From a virus: DNA of 46,610 nucleotides. A program made the position numbers and the translations under genes. Below, piece by piece: positions 6,021 through 13,721 of this stretch (the first letter of the stretch is position 1; each line of letters begins with the position of its first letter). The stretch is taken from positions 1-46,610 of the IMG/VR virus record IMGVR_UViG_3300025917_000030; one strand, written 5' to 3'. The notes below the pieces were generated by a model that saw only the letters and a program-made list of their open reading frames with translations, ran no database searches and was not told the origin of the DNA.

Positions 6021-7028
6021 ATGGATATAACAATGCTGGTCGATCAATGGATTTTCGGATCTGAACTAACGCCCATTATTAGTGTCTGCATGCCGGTCTG
6101 GAACGGTAGCCGATTTCTGGAGCGGGCATTCGATTGCCTCGCGAAGCAGACGTTACCGTCGTTTGAAATCATCCTCGTGGATGACGGCTCGCAAGACGAC
6201 TCAGCGGAGAAAGCCCGATCTCTGATGGGGCAGCACGGACTGCAGGGGCGTGTGCTGCGCACGCTAAACCAAGGCTGCGAGCAGGCGCGTGATCTGGCCT
6301 GTCAGTTTGCCCAGACCGACATCATTGCGCCGTTTGACTGCGACGACTATTGGGAGCCTGAGTATCTCGAGAAGATGTCGGAAGCGCTCGTATCGCACCC
6401 TGACATTGATCTGATCTACTGTGACTTTGTTGAAGAGAACACGAGAACGGGCTCTAAAAGCGTCAAGTCACACGAGGCCACGTGGGTCAACCTGACGCGG
6501 GCCGATCATAATGCCGACGTGTTTCGATTCGAGCGCGGCGAGTTCTTCGGGATGTTGCTGGAAGGCCAGGTCTTATTTCCCCCATGCACCATGTTCAAGC
6601 GCTCGATCTATAGACGGGTCGAGGGATACACGGACATCGCCGAGCTGAAAATATCGCTGGATTGGAGTTTCGGGCTACGAGTGAGCCGGGTGGGAACGGT
6701 CGCTTTCTTGAATAGACCGCTGTTGCGGAAGTACTTTCACGGTGAGAACGTGAGCGCGGATACGGTACGGACCTCGAGCTCCAGTTTCAAGGTCGTCCAA
6801 AAGCTCATGGCGGATACCGATCTGACGCCGGAGCAGAAGAAGAAGCTTCGAACGAAGGGCGCTTCCCTGGCGGGCCACCTGGCCTATGCGATGAGAACGA
6901 AGCACCGTGATCGCTGGGCGGCGCTCAAGTGGAGCCTGACCTCGTTACGGTACCGATGGAACGCCAAGGCATTGAAGCTGGCGCTGACGACCTGCTTACC
7001 GCAATCGATACTGGACCAACGCGGTTAG
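6021..7028 (+). CDS. Family 2 glycosyltransferase
   Basis: A 335-residue GT-A enzyme. The N-terminus ISVCMPVWNGSRFLERAFDC is typical of family 2, VDDGSQDDS (D54, D55) contacts the nucleotide, and the DxD metal site is FDCDDYW (D106, D108). GGCAATGGAAA precedes ATG 6021. It transfers a sugar from a nucleotide sugar; the acceptor is not shown. It is the last rightward gene, separated by 38 bases from the small-gene cluster, and meets the lysis genes tail to tail. That 'moron' position suits a lysogenic-conversion role such as altering host surface polysaccharide, although modification of a phage component is possible. Confidence 0.85.
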   Translation: MDITMLVDQWIFGSELTPIISVCMPVWNGSRFLERAFDCLAKQTLPSFEIILVDDGSQDDSAEKARSLMGQHGLQGRVLRTLNQGCEQARDLACQFAQTDIIAPFDCDDYWEPEYLEKMSEALVSHPDIDLIYCDFVEENTRTGSKSVKSHEATWVNLTRADHNADVFRFERGEFFGMLLEGQVLFPPCTMFKRSIYRRVEGYTDIAELKISLDWSFGLRVSRVGTVAFLNRPLLRKYFHGENVSADTVRTSSSSFKVVQKLMADTDLTPEQKKKLRTKGASLAGHLAYAMRTKHRDRWAALKWSLTSLRYRWNAKALKLALTTCLPQSILDQRG

Positions 7029-7171
7029 CCAATAGGGATACGCTGAATCAGTAGCGCGATCGATACGAGGATGACCGCTACCGGAAGCATGAGTGGTCCG
7101 CCCTTGCCTGCCGCGGCACAAATACCCATCACGAGGGCGGCTAGAGCCAGGATCACTACGAGTGTAAACAT
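7025..7171 (-). CDS. Small two-helix membrane protein, 48 aa
   Basis: Reads from ATG at 7171 to TAA at 7027-7025, with AGGAGA seven bases upstream of the start. The product is almost entirely two hydrophobic segments, MFTLVVILALAALVMGICAA and LMLPVAVILVSIALLIQRIP, joined by a Gly/Lys turn. Its stop overlaps the stop of the convergent glycosyltransferase. As the last gene after Rz it may assist lysis, for example as a second holin or antiholin, or block superinfection. This is inferred from position and topology only. Confidence 0.65.
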   Translation of the reverse strand: MFTLVVILALAALVMGICAAAGKGGPLMLPVAVILVSIALLIQRIPIG

Positions 7172-7179
7172 GGTGTCTC

Positions 7180-7695
7180 CTAAAGCTGAGGCTCTATTTG
7201 AGCAATTAACGCGTTCAGTCGGGCTGCGTTCCGTTCAGCTTCTTCTTTGGCGTCGATAAGAAGTCGTTCAACCTCTGAAGGGCCTGAGTCTCCGCTGGCC
7301 GCAGTAGCGCCTGATCCACTACCGGCTTGGGACACTCCACCACGGCCGGCGGTCTGATGGGAGGCGAGGACGAGCAGCTGCTCGAGACGACGCACCCGAG
7401 TGAGAGTGCCATCACGGTCAGCAGCGATTTGAGCGTTTGCATTCTGGAGGTTCTCGATGACGGCGGAGTTATTCGCCTCGGTGGTGAGACGGGCCTTGAT
7501 CTGCGCCTGGAGCGCCTCTGTGGCGGCTTTCTGACGCTGGGCCTCTTCCTGTGCCCATCGGGTCTGATCGGCGCTCCTGGCGGCCTGTAGGCGCGAGTAC
7601 GGTATGTTGTCGATTTCGTGTGAGATAAACGCCCCGGCCGCGGCAGTGAGCAGATAGGGCCATGACATGCGAAGGAACATTAGTAGAGCGGTCAT
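7180..7695 (-). CDS. Rz: Rz-like inner-membrane spanin
   Basis: Start taken at ATG 7695, which overlaps the holin stop (ATGA) and begins MTALLMFLRMSWPYLLTAAA, a signal-anchor helix. The rest is a long periplasmic coiled coil rich in Ala, Gln and Glu, with a Gly/Ser-rich stretch near the C-terminus. Together with the nested Rz1-like gene it would form the spanin complex that fuses inner and outer membranes after the endolysin has cut the wall. The host is therefore Gram-negative. About 171 residues, close to lambda Rz (153). Confidence 0.85.
   Translation of the reverse strand: MTALLMFLRMSWPYLLTAAAGAFISHEIDNIPYSRLQAARSADQTRWAQEEAQRQKAATEALQAQIKARLTTEANNSAVIENLQNANAQIAADRDGTLTRVRRLEQLLVLASHQTAGRGGVSQAGSGSGATAASGDSGPSEVERLLIDAKEEAERNAARLNALIAQIEPQL
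7215..7442 (-). CDS. Rz1: Rz1-like outer-membrane spanin lipoprotein, nested in Rz
   Basis: A 75-residue frame lying wholly inside Rz in another frame, the classical Rz/Rz1 arrangement. It begins with a lipoprotein signal (MQTLKSLLTVMALSLGC, Cys17 as the likely lipidated residue; a second Cys follows at SSSC) and then a Pro-rich segment (SPPIRPPAVVECPKPVV) as in other Rz1 proteins. It should be anchored in the outer membrane and bind the Rz C-terminus. Confidence 0.85.
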   Translation of the reverse strand: MQTLKSLLTVMALSLGCVVSSSCSSSPPIRPPAVVECPKPVVDQALLRPAETQALQRLNDFLSTPKKKLNGTQPD

Positions 7696-8003
7696 GGCGT
7701 GCTCGTGGTTGATGTGGCCGTAACTGAAGTCGTTGTACCGGCGGGTTTGTCGTCCCAATTGCGACCGTTATCGCTATAGATCCTGAAGATCCAAGGGGAA
7801 AAACCTGTCACGGCTCCTACTACCGCAATGACCACTGCGCTCTCTTCAGTACCCCGGGCTGCGGCGGGCTGTTGGCTATACCAAGTGAGGATGAAAAAAG
7901 TGACTTGGTATACGTAGAAGGCGTAGGCGCAAAGGACGAGTCGGGGGAAGATACGGAATGAGTCTACGAGTTCCGCCAAATGGAGGAACTTCTGTTTGTT
8001 CAC
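7692..8003 (-). CDS. Putative holin, two transmembrane segments
   Basis: A 103-residue protein from GTG 8003, overlapping the endolysin stop by GTGA. Hydrophobic segments lie at about residues 22-42 (LVLCAYAFYVYQVTFFILTW) and 55-76 (SAVVIAVVGAVTGFSPWIF), then a hydrophilic Thr/Ser-rich tail. Size, topology and position between endolysin and Rz fit a class II holin that makes the membrane lesion timing lysis. I do not recognise the exact family. The two-TM gene at 7025 is the alternative holin. Confidence 0.7.
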   Translation of the reverse strand: MNKQKFLHLAELVDSFRIFPRLVLCAYAFYVYQVTFFILTWYSQQPAAARGTEESAVVIAVVGAVTGFSPWIFRIYSDNGRNWDDKPAGTTTSVTATSTTSTP

Positions 8004-8461
8004 GCCATCAGCCCCCCGGCTTCGGTAAAAGCCTTGCGTAGATCCGCTAATGCATTCTGATGCTGTCCGTAGCTATTACAGGCACTGGGAAAGGAAGCCC
8101 ATATATTGGAGCACTTCGCGATGGCATCATCGAAACGTCCCACTTCGATATCAGCGTAAGCACGCTGCTCATGGAGCATCTGTAGCGCAATTCGATCCTG
8201 CGAGTCGGGACTGAAGTCAGGTAGGTTCAGGTACGCTTTGTACGCATCGAAATAGCGCTCGAGGATCTGATAGCGTCCGGCCGCACTGGAAATCAGATCC
8301 GGTCGCAAACGGACATGGATTCTCGGGTGATCGGCATAGCTGGCAAATAGAACCGGCTTTGCGACAGTACTCCCGACGATACAGTTATAGCCCCGATCCC
8401 CGATCGGTTGAGTGCCTTCTGATACAGCAATCATCGTCAGGAAGGCATCGATATTACTCAT
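8000..8461 (-). CDS. Endolysin, lambda R-type transglycosylase
   Basis: Start ATG 8461 (AAGAGAACTCC upstream; ATGA overlap with the preceding gene) gives 153 residues, close to lambda R (158). MSNIDAFLTMIAVSEGT carries the catalytic Glu15 in the usual N-terminal place. Conserved features of this family follow: SYADHPRIHV, SSAAGRYQIL, LPDFSPDSQD, KCSNIWASFP and YGQH. It would cleave peptidoglycan glycan strands with 1,6-anhydro product. There is no signal peptide, so it needs the adjacent holin. Confidence 0.9.
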   Translation of the reverse strand: MSNIDAFLTMIAVSEGTQPIGDRGYNCIVGSTVAKPVLFASYADHPRIHVRLRPDLISSAAGRYQILERYFDAYKAYLNLPDFSPDSQDRIALQMLHEQRAYADIEVGRFDDAIAKCSNIWASFPSACNSYGQHQNALADLRKAFTEAGGLMA

Positions 8462-8757
8462 GGAGTTCTCTTGATCAATACAAACACGATACCGATAAAA
8501 AGCTGTACGGCGAGCATGGCTCCTAGGCCCATCCACAGGAACTTCTGAAGTCCCTCCACTTTCTCCACGATCGCGCGGTGAGCCGTCTCATACTCGATCC
8601 TCGGCATGAAACGGCTCGCCGCATCGGTCACCATGGCGCGCATCTCATTGATCGCCGAGAAGCGCTTGTCGTTGGCTTCCTCTGCCTTGTCTACAGCTCG
8701 TTGTAGAGACTGAAAGCGAGCTTCCATATGCTCGCGCAAGGTAACCATATCAGGCAT
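8458..8757 (-). CDS. Coiled-coil protein with C-terminal membrane anchor, 99 aa
   Basis: Start taken at ATG 8757 (MPDMVTLREHMEARFQSLQR...), one base after the upstream stop; ATG 8748 is an alternative. A long charged helix with Ala/Glu heptads leads to a C-terminal transmembrane segment (FLWMGLGAMLAVQLFIGIVF) and a short basic tail. Small proteins with this topology lie beside phage lysins and are often annotated as holin-accessory; the function here is inferred from position only. Confidence 0.65.
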   Translation of the reverse strand: MPDMVTLREHMEARFQSLQRAVDKAEEANDKRFSAINEMRAMVTDAASRFMPRIEYETAHRAIVEKVEGLQKFLWMGLGAMLAVQLFIGIVFVLIKRTP

Positions 8758-8758
8758 C

Positions 8759-8953
8759 TCAGCAGCCGTTTGCCTCATTCATGACCTTGAGCAGCGCATT
8801 GATGTCCTCCTGCGTGCGGCTCATTGGGTCCTTCCCATCGATGCCGTCAACAATCGCTTTATGATCGGCATTTAAGGAGTCGTACCAACTTGATTCTGTT
8901 ATCGACAGCAGCAACGCAGCTGCACGCTGCTGAATGATTCCGCCAGCTCCCAT
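8759..8953 (-). CDS. Hypothetical protein in the lysis region, 64 aa
   Basis: ATG 8953 is preferred because AGGAGATGATC gives correct spacing; ATG 8959 is too close to the ribosome site. The product MGAGGIIQQRAAALLLSITE... has a Gly-rich start, a short hydrophobic helix and a C-terminal charged helix (TQEDINALLKVMNEANGC). No family recognised. Confidence 0.6.
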   Translation of the reverse strand: MGAGGIIQQRAAALLLSITESSWYDSLNADHKAIVDGIDGKDPMSRTQEDINALLKVMNEANGC

Positions 8954-8955
8954 GA

Positions 8956-9372
8956 TCATCTCCTCTTAGGTTGTTTGAACGATTGACTGTCGATATTTCC
9001 TTGCGGACCGCGCGCGTAATCACCTGGCAAGATCATTCCAGAGCGATGTGCTACTACGGTCCAGTCATCCAATTTCAGTTCCGTCATGCGATATTGGCGC
9101 TGCAGGTCCTGAAGTTTCTCGGAAAGCATAGCGGCCCTCTCGTCAGCTTCACGCTGTGACTGCTGCGCGCGACGGTCAAATTCACGTTGCTGTGCATGGC
9201 GGTCCGAAATGTCGGTTCCCATCACGACACCGGCGGCACCAATGATGATGGTGAGCAGTAGCACGACCATGAGAGTCATGCCACCTAGGTCTATGCGTAC
9301 GTTATTGACGTTCGCGTGTTCATGGGCCGTTAGCGAATTATCCGAGCATTGCTTAGGATGATTTTGTATCAC
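8956..9372 (-). CDS. Single-pass membrane protein with coiled coil, 138 aa
   Basis: GTG 9372 overlaps the upstream stop (GTGA) and is preferred over a long upstream extension. Residues about 31-50 form one transmembrane helix (MTLMVVLLLTIIIGAAGVVM), followed by a charged coiled coil (DERAAMLSEKLQDLQRQYRM) and a tail with GMILPGDYARGP. It lies between tailspike and endolysin. Topology resembles an i-spanin, but Rz is present elsewhere, so the role is open. Confidence 0.6.
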   Translation of the reverse strand: MIQNHPKQCSDNSLTAHEHANVNNVRIDLGGMTLMVVLLLTIIIGAAGVVMGTDISDRHAQQREFDRRAQQSQREADERAAMLSEKLQDLQRQYRMTELKLDDWTVVAHRSGMILPGDYARGPQGNIDSQSFKQPKRR

Positions 9373-9839
9373 TGTGCGCCGCGATAGACTCTCGTCTCGA
9401 GCCGGTCTACCCGGCTGTCGGTTGATTCCATATGCTTCTCCATCATCTTCTGCTCGATGATGGTGGCTTGAAGAGTCTCCATCTGCAGGCTGATACGTCC
9501 CAGCCATGCCACTATCAAGAGGCCCACCAGTCCCAGCACCCAATCCTTCCATGAGGTTTCTTTGCCTCCACCGTAGTGATCGTCGCCCATGCGGAAACCG
9601 CGCTGCTCGCGGTCAATATCCTGAATCTGCCCTTCGAGCTCACGAAGTCGGCGCGAGTATTCTGAGTCTTGATCGCGTGGGTCTTGATACCGCCGACTAT
9701 CCATCATCTCATTGCGCCAGCGCTCGAACAGACCGGATGCGGACCAGAGAATTTCTGCTGCTTTCGTAAGAATTGATTTATCACTGACGTCCGGCTTCTT
9801 CTCTATTGGAAGTTCGCCCGTAGACCCTGTCGTGAACAT
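9369..9839 (-). CDS. Single-pass membrane protein with two coiled coils, 156 aa
   Basis: ATG 9839 follows TAGGAGTGTC, a good ribosome site. A hydrophilic N-terminal half with a coiled coil (RRLRELEGQIQDIDREQRGF) leads to a transmembrane helix (WVLGLVGLLIVAWLG) and a second coiled coil to the end (MESTDSRVDRLETRV). With the 8956 gene it forms a pair of similar membrane proteins next to the lysis genes, perhaps paralogous or partner proteins. Function unknown. Confidence 0.6.
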   Translation of the reverse strand: MFTTGSTGELPIEKKPDVSDKSILTKAAEILWSASGLFERWRNEMMDSRRYQDPRDQDSEYSRRLRELEGQIQDIDREQRGFRMGDDHYGGGKETSWKDWVLGLVGLLIVAWLGRISLQMETLQATIIEQKMMEKHMESTDSRVDRLETRVYRGAQ

Positions 9840-9865
9840 GACACTCCTATAGGATTTCGTCCGGG

Positions 9866-11890
9866 CTACAGATTACCCTCTGAAACCCACGTTCCAGCAT
9901 TACCGGCCACCGTGCAACGCCATCCTTTGGGGTTACCCACAACCGGTATGGATTGCTCTATACGATCCCCTACCGCGCTATTGAACCCAGTAGCTGGAGT
10001 AGCACTCCCCAACTGCTCGCAAATCATACCGGTCGCGGCGTTCTTGATACTGGTACTGGCCGCGTTAGATTTGTCGTAATAGCTACCGGTACAGGTCCCG
10101 GCGATATTGACGGCAAGCGTTCCGGTGGTGGCGAATACGTTATTCGCGATCCGCGTACTGATACAGGCGCTCACATCGAGTGCTTGGAGTGTCGTAGCGG
10201 ATGTCACGTTACCTGTAATCGAGGCAACACTTAAGTTTGTAACTTGCAAGGGAATAGCGTTACCCGTCCCTCCGATCAGGGTATTGCCCGATATCACGAT
10301 ATTGGTCGTGGTGAAGGCACCGGAGCTATCTACCCGGATCCCACGCGCATAGAACGCGTTGACGAAGTTGTTGCAGATGGAAATATTCGAGATGTTGGCG
10401 CCGTTGGCAAACGCAAAGATCGCAGTGCCGGGATTGATGCTGTTATCCAGACTCACGAAATTGCCATGGATATTCACATTGCTCGCGGCATTAGCATAGA
10501 TACCGATGGCGTTCGTATTGGTGGCTGAGACGGCTGACGAGAAACGGATCGTATTCCCAACGATATTGGCCGGTCCGCTTACGACCTCGATCCCATACCA
10601 GTTCGCCATGTCACAGATATTATTCCCGATGACGGTAACCGGCTCCATGGTGGCATCGAGACTCAAACCGATTCCAGCAGGTGTCAGCGAGTTGCTCGAC
10701 GTACTGATGCAGCAGTTTCGAATCGTGTTGTTGGCGATGATCGTCCCGCCGGCGCCTTGGTTATAGATACCCGCTCCGGAATTGCCGCTCTGAGAAGAGC
10801 CTATGATCCCTTCGATCTCATTATTCTCGATGGTGTTGTATGTATTGGCGTGATCGATCATGTAATTCAGAATCCCATAGGACTTGTGAGCCCCTATGCG
10901 ATTACCGTAGACGGTATTCCGTAACGGTAGGGTGTTACTACCGGGATCCTGAATCATGATGCCGTGCTCAATGGTTATCCCACCGTAGCACTGATTGGCG
11001 GTAATGACGTTGTTGCTACTGTTACCGTAGCAGGAGATGTCATGACTATCGATGTTATCGACAGTCAGACCCAATGAATCATGGATGTAGTTGTCGCGAA
11101 CGATACAGTTCGATGAACCGGCCAGGAGTACGGCTGCCCACTGAGCGCCGACGAATTCCACATCCTCGATTGTGCAGTTGGAGCACCCGTTGAGCTCTAT
11201 GAGCCCGACATGGGCTGTGGCGCTATTGGCCGTCTGTAGAAACTTACCGCCGGCAATACGAATGTTGCTCTGTGAAGTCGCCTTGAAAAGCGACACACCG
11301 GCCGTGTTCGTCTTGAACGTCATTCCCTCAACGAGGTTCAGTGTCGTATTGCCCAATAGAGTGAATGACCCGGATACCATCACGGTCTCAGGCACTGGCA
11401 TGGTCAGATTGCCGCCGAGACTCAACCATGCCTTCACGGCATTGGACATATCCGTTGTCCCGGGAGAGACATTGACGCCATACCGATAGAGATGTCCCGG
11501 CGAGTACGAGAAATCCACGGGAGTGATACTCGCCATGGTCTCCGCTTCGGTAATGGGATTGATGAGCGCGACGAGCGCTGAAGCGGATAGCGTCGAGTTG
11601 TACTGTTGAATCGTCCAGATCACGGACCCCGGAATAGTGGAATCATTGATATCCGGGGATGCGTGAGAGACTTTGTAGGGACTCAGTGAATCATCGAGCC
11701 AGATTTCGGGGAACAGGCCATTCGCATCCGCTTTGACGGGATTGGTCAGTACCGTGGTGAGGGTGCTATCGGTATAGATCGGCTGGAAGGTGGAAGTAAG
11801 GGTGGCGTAGAATGAAAGGAATGCTCCCGGGATCGGATCATTGTCCTTGTCTGTCGCCTTGAACCGGCCCGCGCTAAACAAAATAGCCAT
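9866..11890 (-). CDS. Tailspike / receptor-binding protein, beta-helix
   Basis: A 674-residue protein. Residues 1-110 resemble a particle-binding head (MAILFSAGRFKATDKDNDPI, PGAFLSFYATLTSTFQPIY). From about residue 160 there are many Asn-rich turns (NITIENN-type steps such as NCTIEDVEFVG, NCIVRDNYIHD, GGTIIANNTIRNC) typical of a right-handed parallel beta-helix as in P22 tailspike and pectate lyases. It most likely trimerises and binds or cleaves host surface polysaccharide. The last 60 residues form a separate C-terminal domain. It is expressed at the end of the virion gene block, before lysis. Confidence 0.85.
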   Translation of the reverse strand: MAILFSAGRFKATDKDNDPIPGAFLSFYATLTSTFQPIYTDSTLTTVLTNPVKADANGLFPEIWLDDSLSPYKVSHASPDINDSTIPGSVIWTIQQYNSTLSASALVALINPITEAETMASITPVDFSYSPGHLYRYGVNVSPGTTDMSNAVKAWLSLGGNLTMPVPETVMVSGSFTLLGNTTLNLVEGMTFKTNTAGVSLFKATSQSNIRIAGGKFLQTANSATAHVGLIELNGCSNCTIEDVEFVGAQWAAVLLAGSSNCIVRDNYIHDSLGLTVDNIDSHDISCYGNSSNNVITANQCYGGITIEHGIMIQDPGSNTLPLRNTVYGNRIGAHKSYGILNYMIDHANTYNTIENNEIEGIIGSSQSGNSGAGIYNQGAGGTIIANNTIRNCCISTSSNSLTPAGIGLSLDATMEPVTVIGNNICDMANWYGIEVVSGPANIVGNTIRFSSAVSATNTNAIGIYANAASNVNIHGNFVSLDNSINPGTAIFAFANGANISNISICNNFVNAFYARGIRVDSSGAFTTTNIVISGNTLIGGTGNAIPLQVTNLSVASITGNVTSATTLQALDVSACISTRIANNVFATTGTLAVNIAGTCTGSYYDKSNAASTSIKNAATGMICEQLGSATPATGFNSAVGDRIEQSIPVVGNPKGWRCTVAGNAGTWVSEGNL

Positions 11891-11900
11891 CGTTCACCTT

Positions 11901-12074
11901 ATGGAAAATTGGCTCATCGGCCTCGTACTGCGACCGTTGATCCTGTTCATCGTGTTGGTATGCATCACCCGTCCGGTGGCCCGGTGGGTGTTCACGCATA
12001 TGAAGGAAGGGCGCCTGAAGCGCTTTCTGCTATTGCCCTTGGGCGAGTCGCGGCGCTTGAAGTCCAAGCGGTAA
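11901..12074 (+). CDS. Antisense small membrane protein, 57 aa
   Basis: A rightward frame in the only gap of the leftward virion block. The product MENWLIGLVLRPLILFIVLV continues with CITRPVARWVF, one transmembrane helix, then a basic C-terminus (KEGRLKRFLLLPLGESRRLK). The pattern 'RPL-hydrophobic-GRLKR-LLL' reads like a real, conserved small protein rather than a shadow. Upstream bases CGTTCACCTT carry no clear ribosome site. It overlaps the 3' end of the 12030 gene by 45 bases. Transcription would oppose late transcription, so it may act in lysogeny. Confidence 0.45.
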   Translation: MENWLIGLVLRPLILFIVLVCITRPVARWVFTHMKEGRLKRFLLLPLGESRRLKSKR

Positions 12075-13721
12075 GGCGACGTTAGGCGCCTGCTCGAGCC
12101 CCCTGAGCGCGAGCGTTCCTAATGCGTTCGGCGCGTAGCTCGGCGTTGCTAGAACCCGCTGCCCCACCCCGCTCAACAGGCTCTGTCGTACCGCGTAAGG
12201 CGCGGCGGATCCGGCCACGGAAGCCGCGACCAAGGGGACGTTACCGGTCATGGCGCCGACCAGTGCCCCACTTCCACCCACTGTCGCGGCGAGCTTCGAG
12301 ACGCCTACGCCGCCCTTGGGTAGTTTTGTCGCATCGCCAAAGTGATCGGCGAATCGGGCCACGAGTCCAAATCCATCGGACATCGGCTTACCCTTCTGAA
12401 TCTGCTGGGCCAGTCTCTGAGCGTTAACGTTCCCACCCTTTAAGGCAGCTTGCGCCTGGTAGGACTTGGCTATCGTGGTCCGCGCATCCTGAAAAGCCTG
12501 GAGCAGTTCGGGATTACCCTGGCTCTGCAAGTGGCGGCCGATCATCTCTTCGAGCGCATCCGCTCCCTGGATCTGAGCCTGTGCCAAGGCGCGCGCCTCG
12601 GGATCCGCAGAACGCGCGGCAAGCGAGAAGTTGGCGGACGCCTGCTGACGTAGCCGTTTCGTGTATTCGAGCGCCTGAGCGGCTGAGAATTGGTCCTGCG
12701 AGAGTGAATTGACGAGGTTGTCGATCTTCTCAGCCGCCGGTGTCGTGGCCCCCGGAAACGCCTTCGCCACCTCATCCGAAGCGTTGGTGATCTTGGTCAG
12801 ATCATTCAGGTACTGACTGTCGGTTGCGATATTGCCGACCTGCTTGACTTGGCTGTAGACCTGCCCGGCCTGCTGGCGGACCTGGGCCAGCGCTTCCTGG
12901 GTAATGGGCTGAGTCGGCGGTAAACCGAGATCGGTCGCGACGAGTTTATTCGTCACGCGCTGGTTGACGGCCTGCGCAGCCTGCTTGGTCGCGGCTTTAC
13001 CGGAAACGCTCTCCAGTGCTGTGGCTGTTGCGCTCGGGTTTACCTCGGTCGGTGGAATAACATATCCCGCGTCACGGCCTTCCTTGAGCACTGCATCACG
13101 GGCGGAATTTGCCGCGGTGTCTTCCGCCTGCTGTGCGGATCGAGCGGCCAGGCGGTTGGAGGCGTATTGGCCGACCTTCTGGCCGACGTACTGCGCACCC
13201 GCGCCGACCGCTGCACCGATCAGGGGATTTGTCACCGCCTCACGAGCGCTCGCGGCCGGCTGTAGAGCTCCGGTAACGGCACCGATTGCACCGGCACCAG
13301 CAACGGTATTGGCTCCAGGAATCGCCATCGCTGGCGCAGTCGACAGTATCCCAGCCCCGATGTTGCCGGTCTTGCCCGCAAGAGTGGCCATGAGCGGCGC
13401 ATCCCGAGCACGCGAGTCCTGTACATCCTGATAGCTTACAAGCCCCAGCTTCTGACCGATGCCACGACCCAGATCGACAAAATACTTGCCTGCACCAGCG
13501 CGGAGATTCTCCAGTCCGGCGCTAATCTCTGCTGTCACCGGATGTGGGTCATTCGGATCAGCCCGTGTGATCGGTGAGCGCGCCTCAATGGCAGCCTGTG
13601 AGCCGGTTGGAACGGTATAGCCGTTCACCGCATCGAACGAACGTACGACAGGCTTCGCGACAGGGTCACTCTGCCAGCCTGCGGAGGCTCCAGAGGCGAC
13701 GGGGTCATCTTGCCAGCCCAT
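12030..13721 (-). CDS. Ejection protein, P22 gp16-like position
   Basis: A 563-residue protein with N-terminal short repeats (GWQDDPVASGASAGWQSDPV), Gly/Ala-rich hydrophobic stretches around residues 120-190 (GAGILSTAPAMAIPGANTVA; AAVGAGAQYVGQKVGQYASN) and long helical parts rich in Ala and Gln. Third in a run of three such genes after the tail-completion genes, as in P22 gp7-gp20-gp16. These are internal head proteins ejected with DNA to build a conduit across the envelope. Assignment rests on order and composition. Confidence 0.7.
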   Translation of the reverse strand: MGWQDDPVASGASAGWQSDPVAKPVVRSFDAVNGYTVPTGSQAAIEARSPITRADPNDPHPVTAEISAGLENLRAGAGKYFVDLGRGIGQKLGLVSYQDVQDSRARDAPLMATLAGKTGNIGAGILSTAPAMAIPGANTVAGAGAIGAVTGALQPAASAREAVTNPLIGAAVGAGAQYVGQKVGQYASNRLAARSAQQAEDTAANSARDAVLKEGRDAGYVIPPTEVNPSATATALESVSGKAATKQAAQAVNQRVTNKLVATDLGLPPTQPITQEALAQVRQQAGQVYSQVKQVGNIATDSQYLNDLTKITNASDEVAKAFPGATTPAAEKIDNLVNSLSQDQFSAAQALEYTKRLRQQASANFSLAARSADPEARALAQAQIQGADALEEMIGRHLQSQGNPELLQAFQDARTTIAKSYQAQAALKGGNVNAQRLAQQIQKGKPMSDGFGLVARFADHFGDATKLPKGGVGVSKLAATVGGSGALVGAMTGNVPLVAASVAGSAAPYAVRQSLLSGVGQRVLATPSYAPNALGTLALRGLEQAPNVALPLGLQAPRLAQGQ

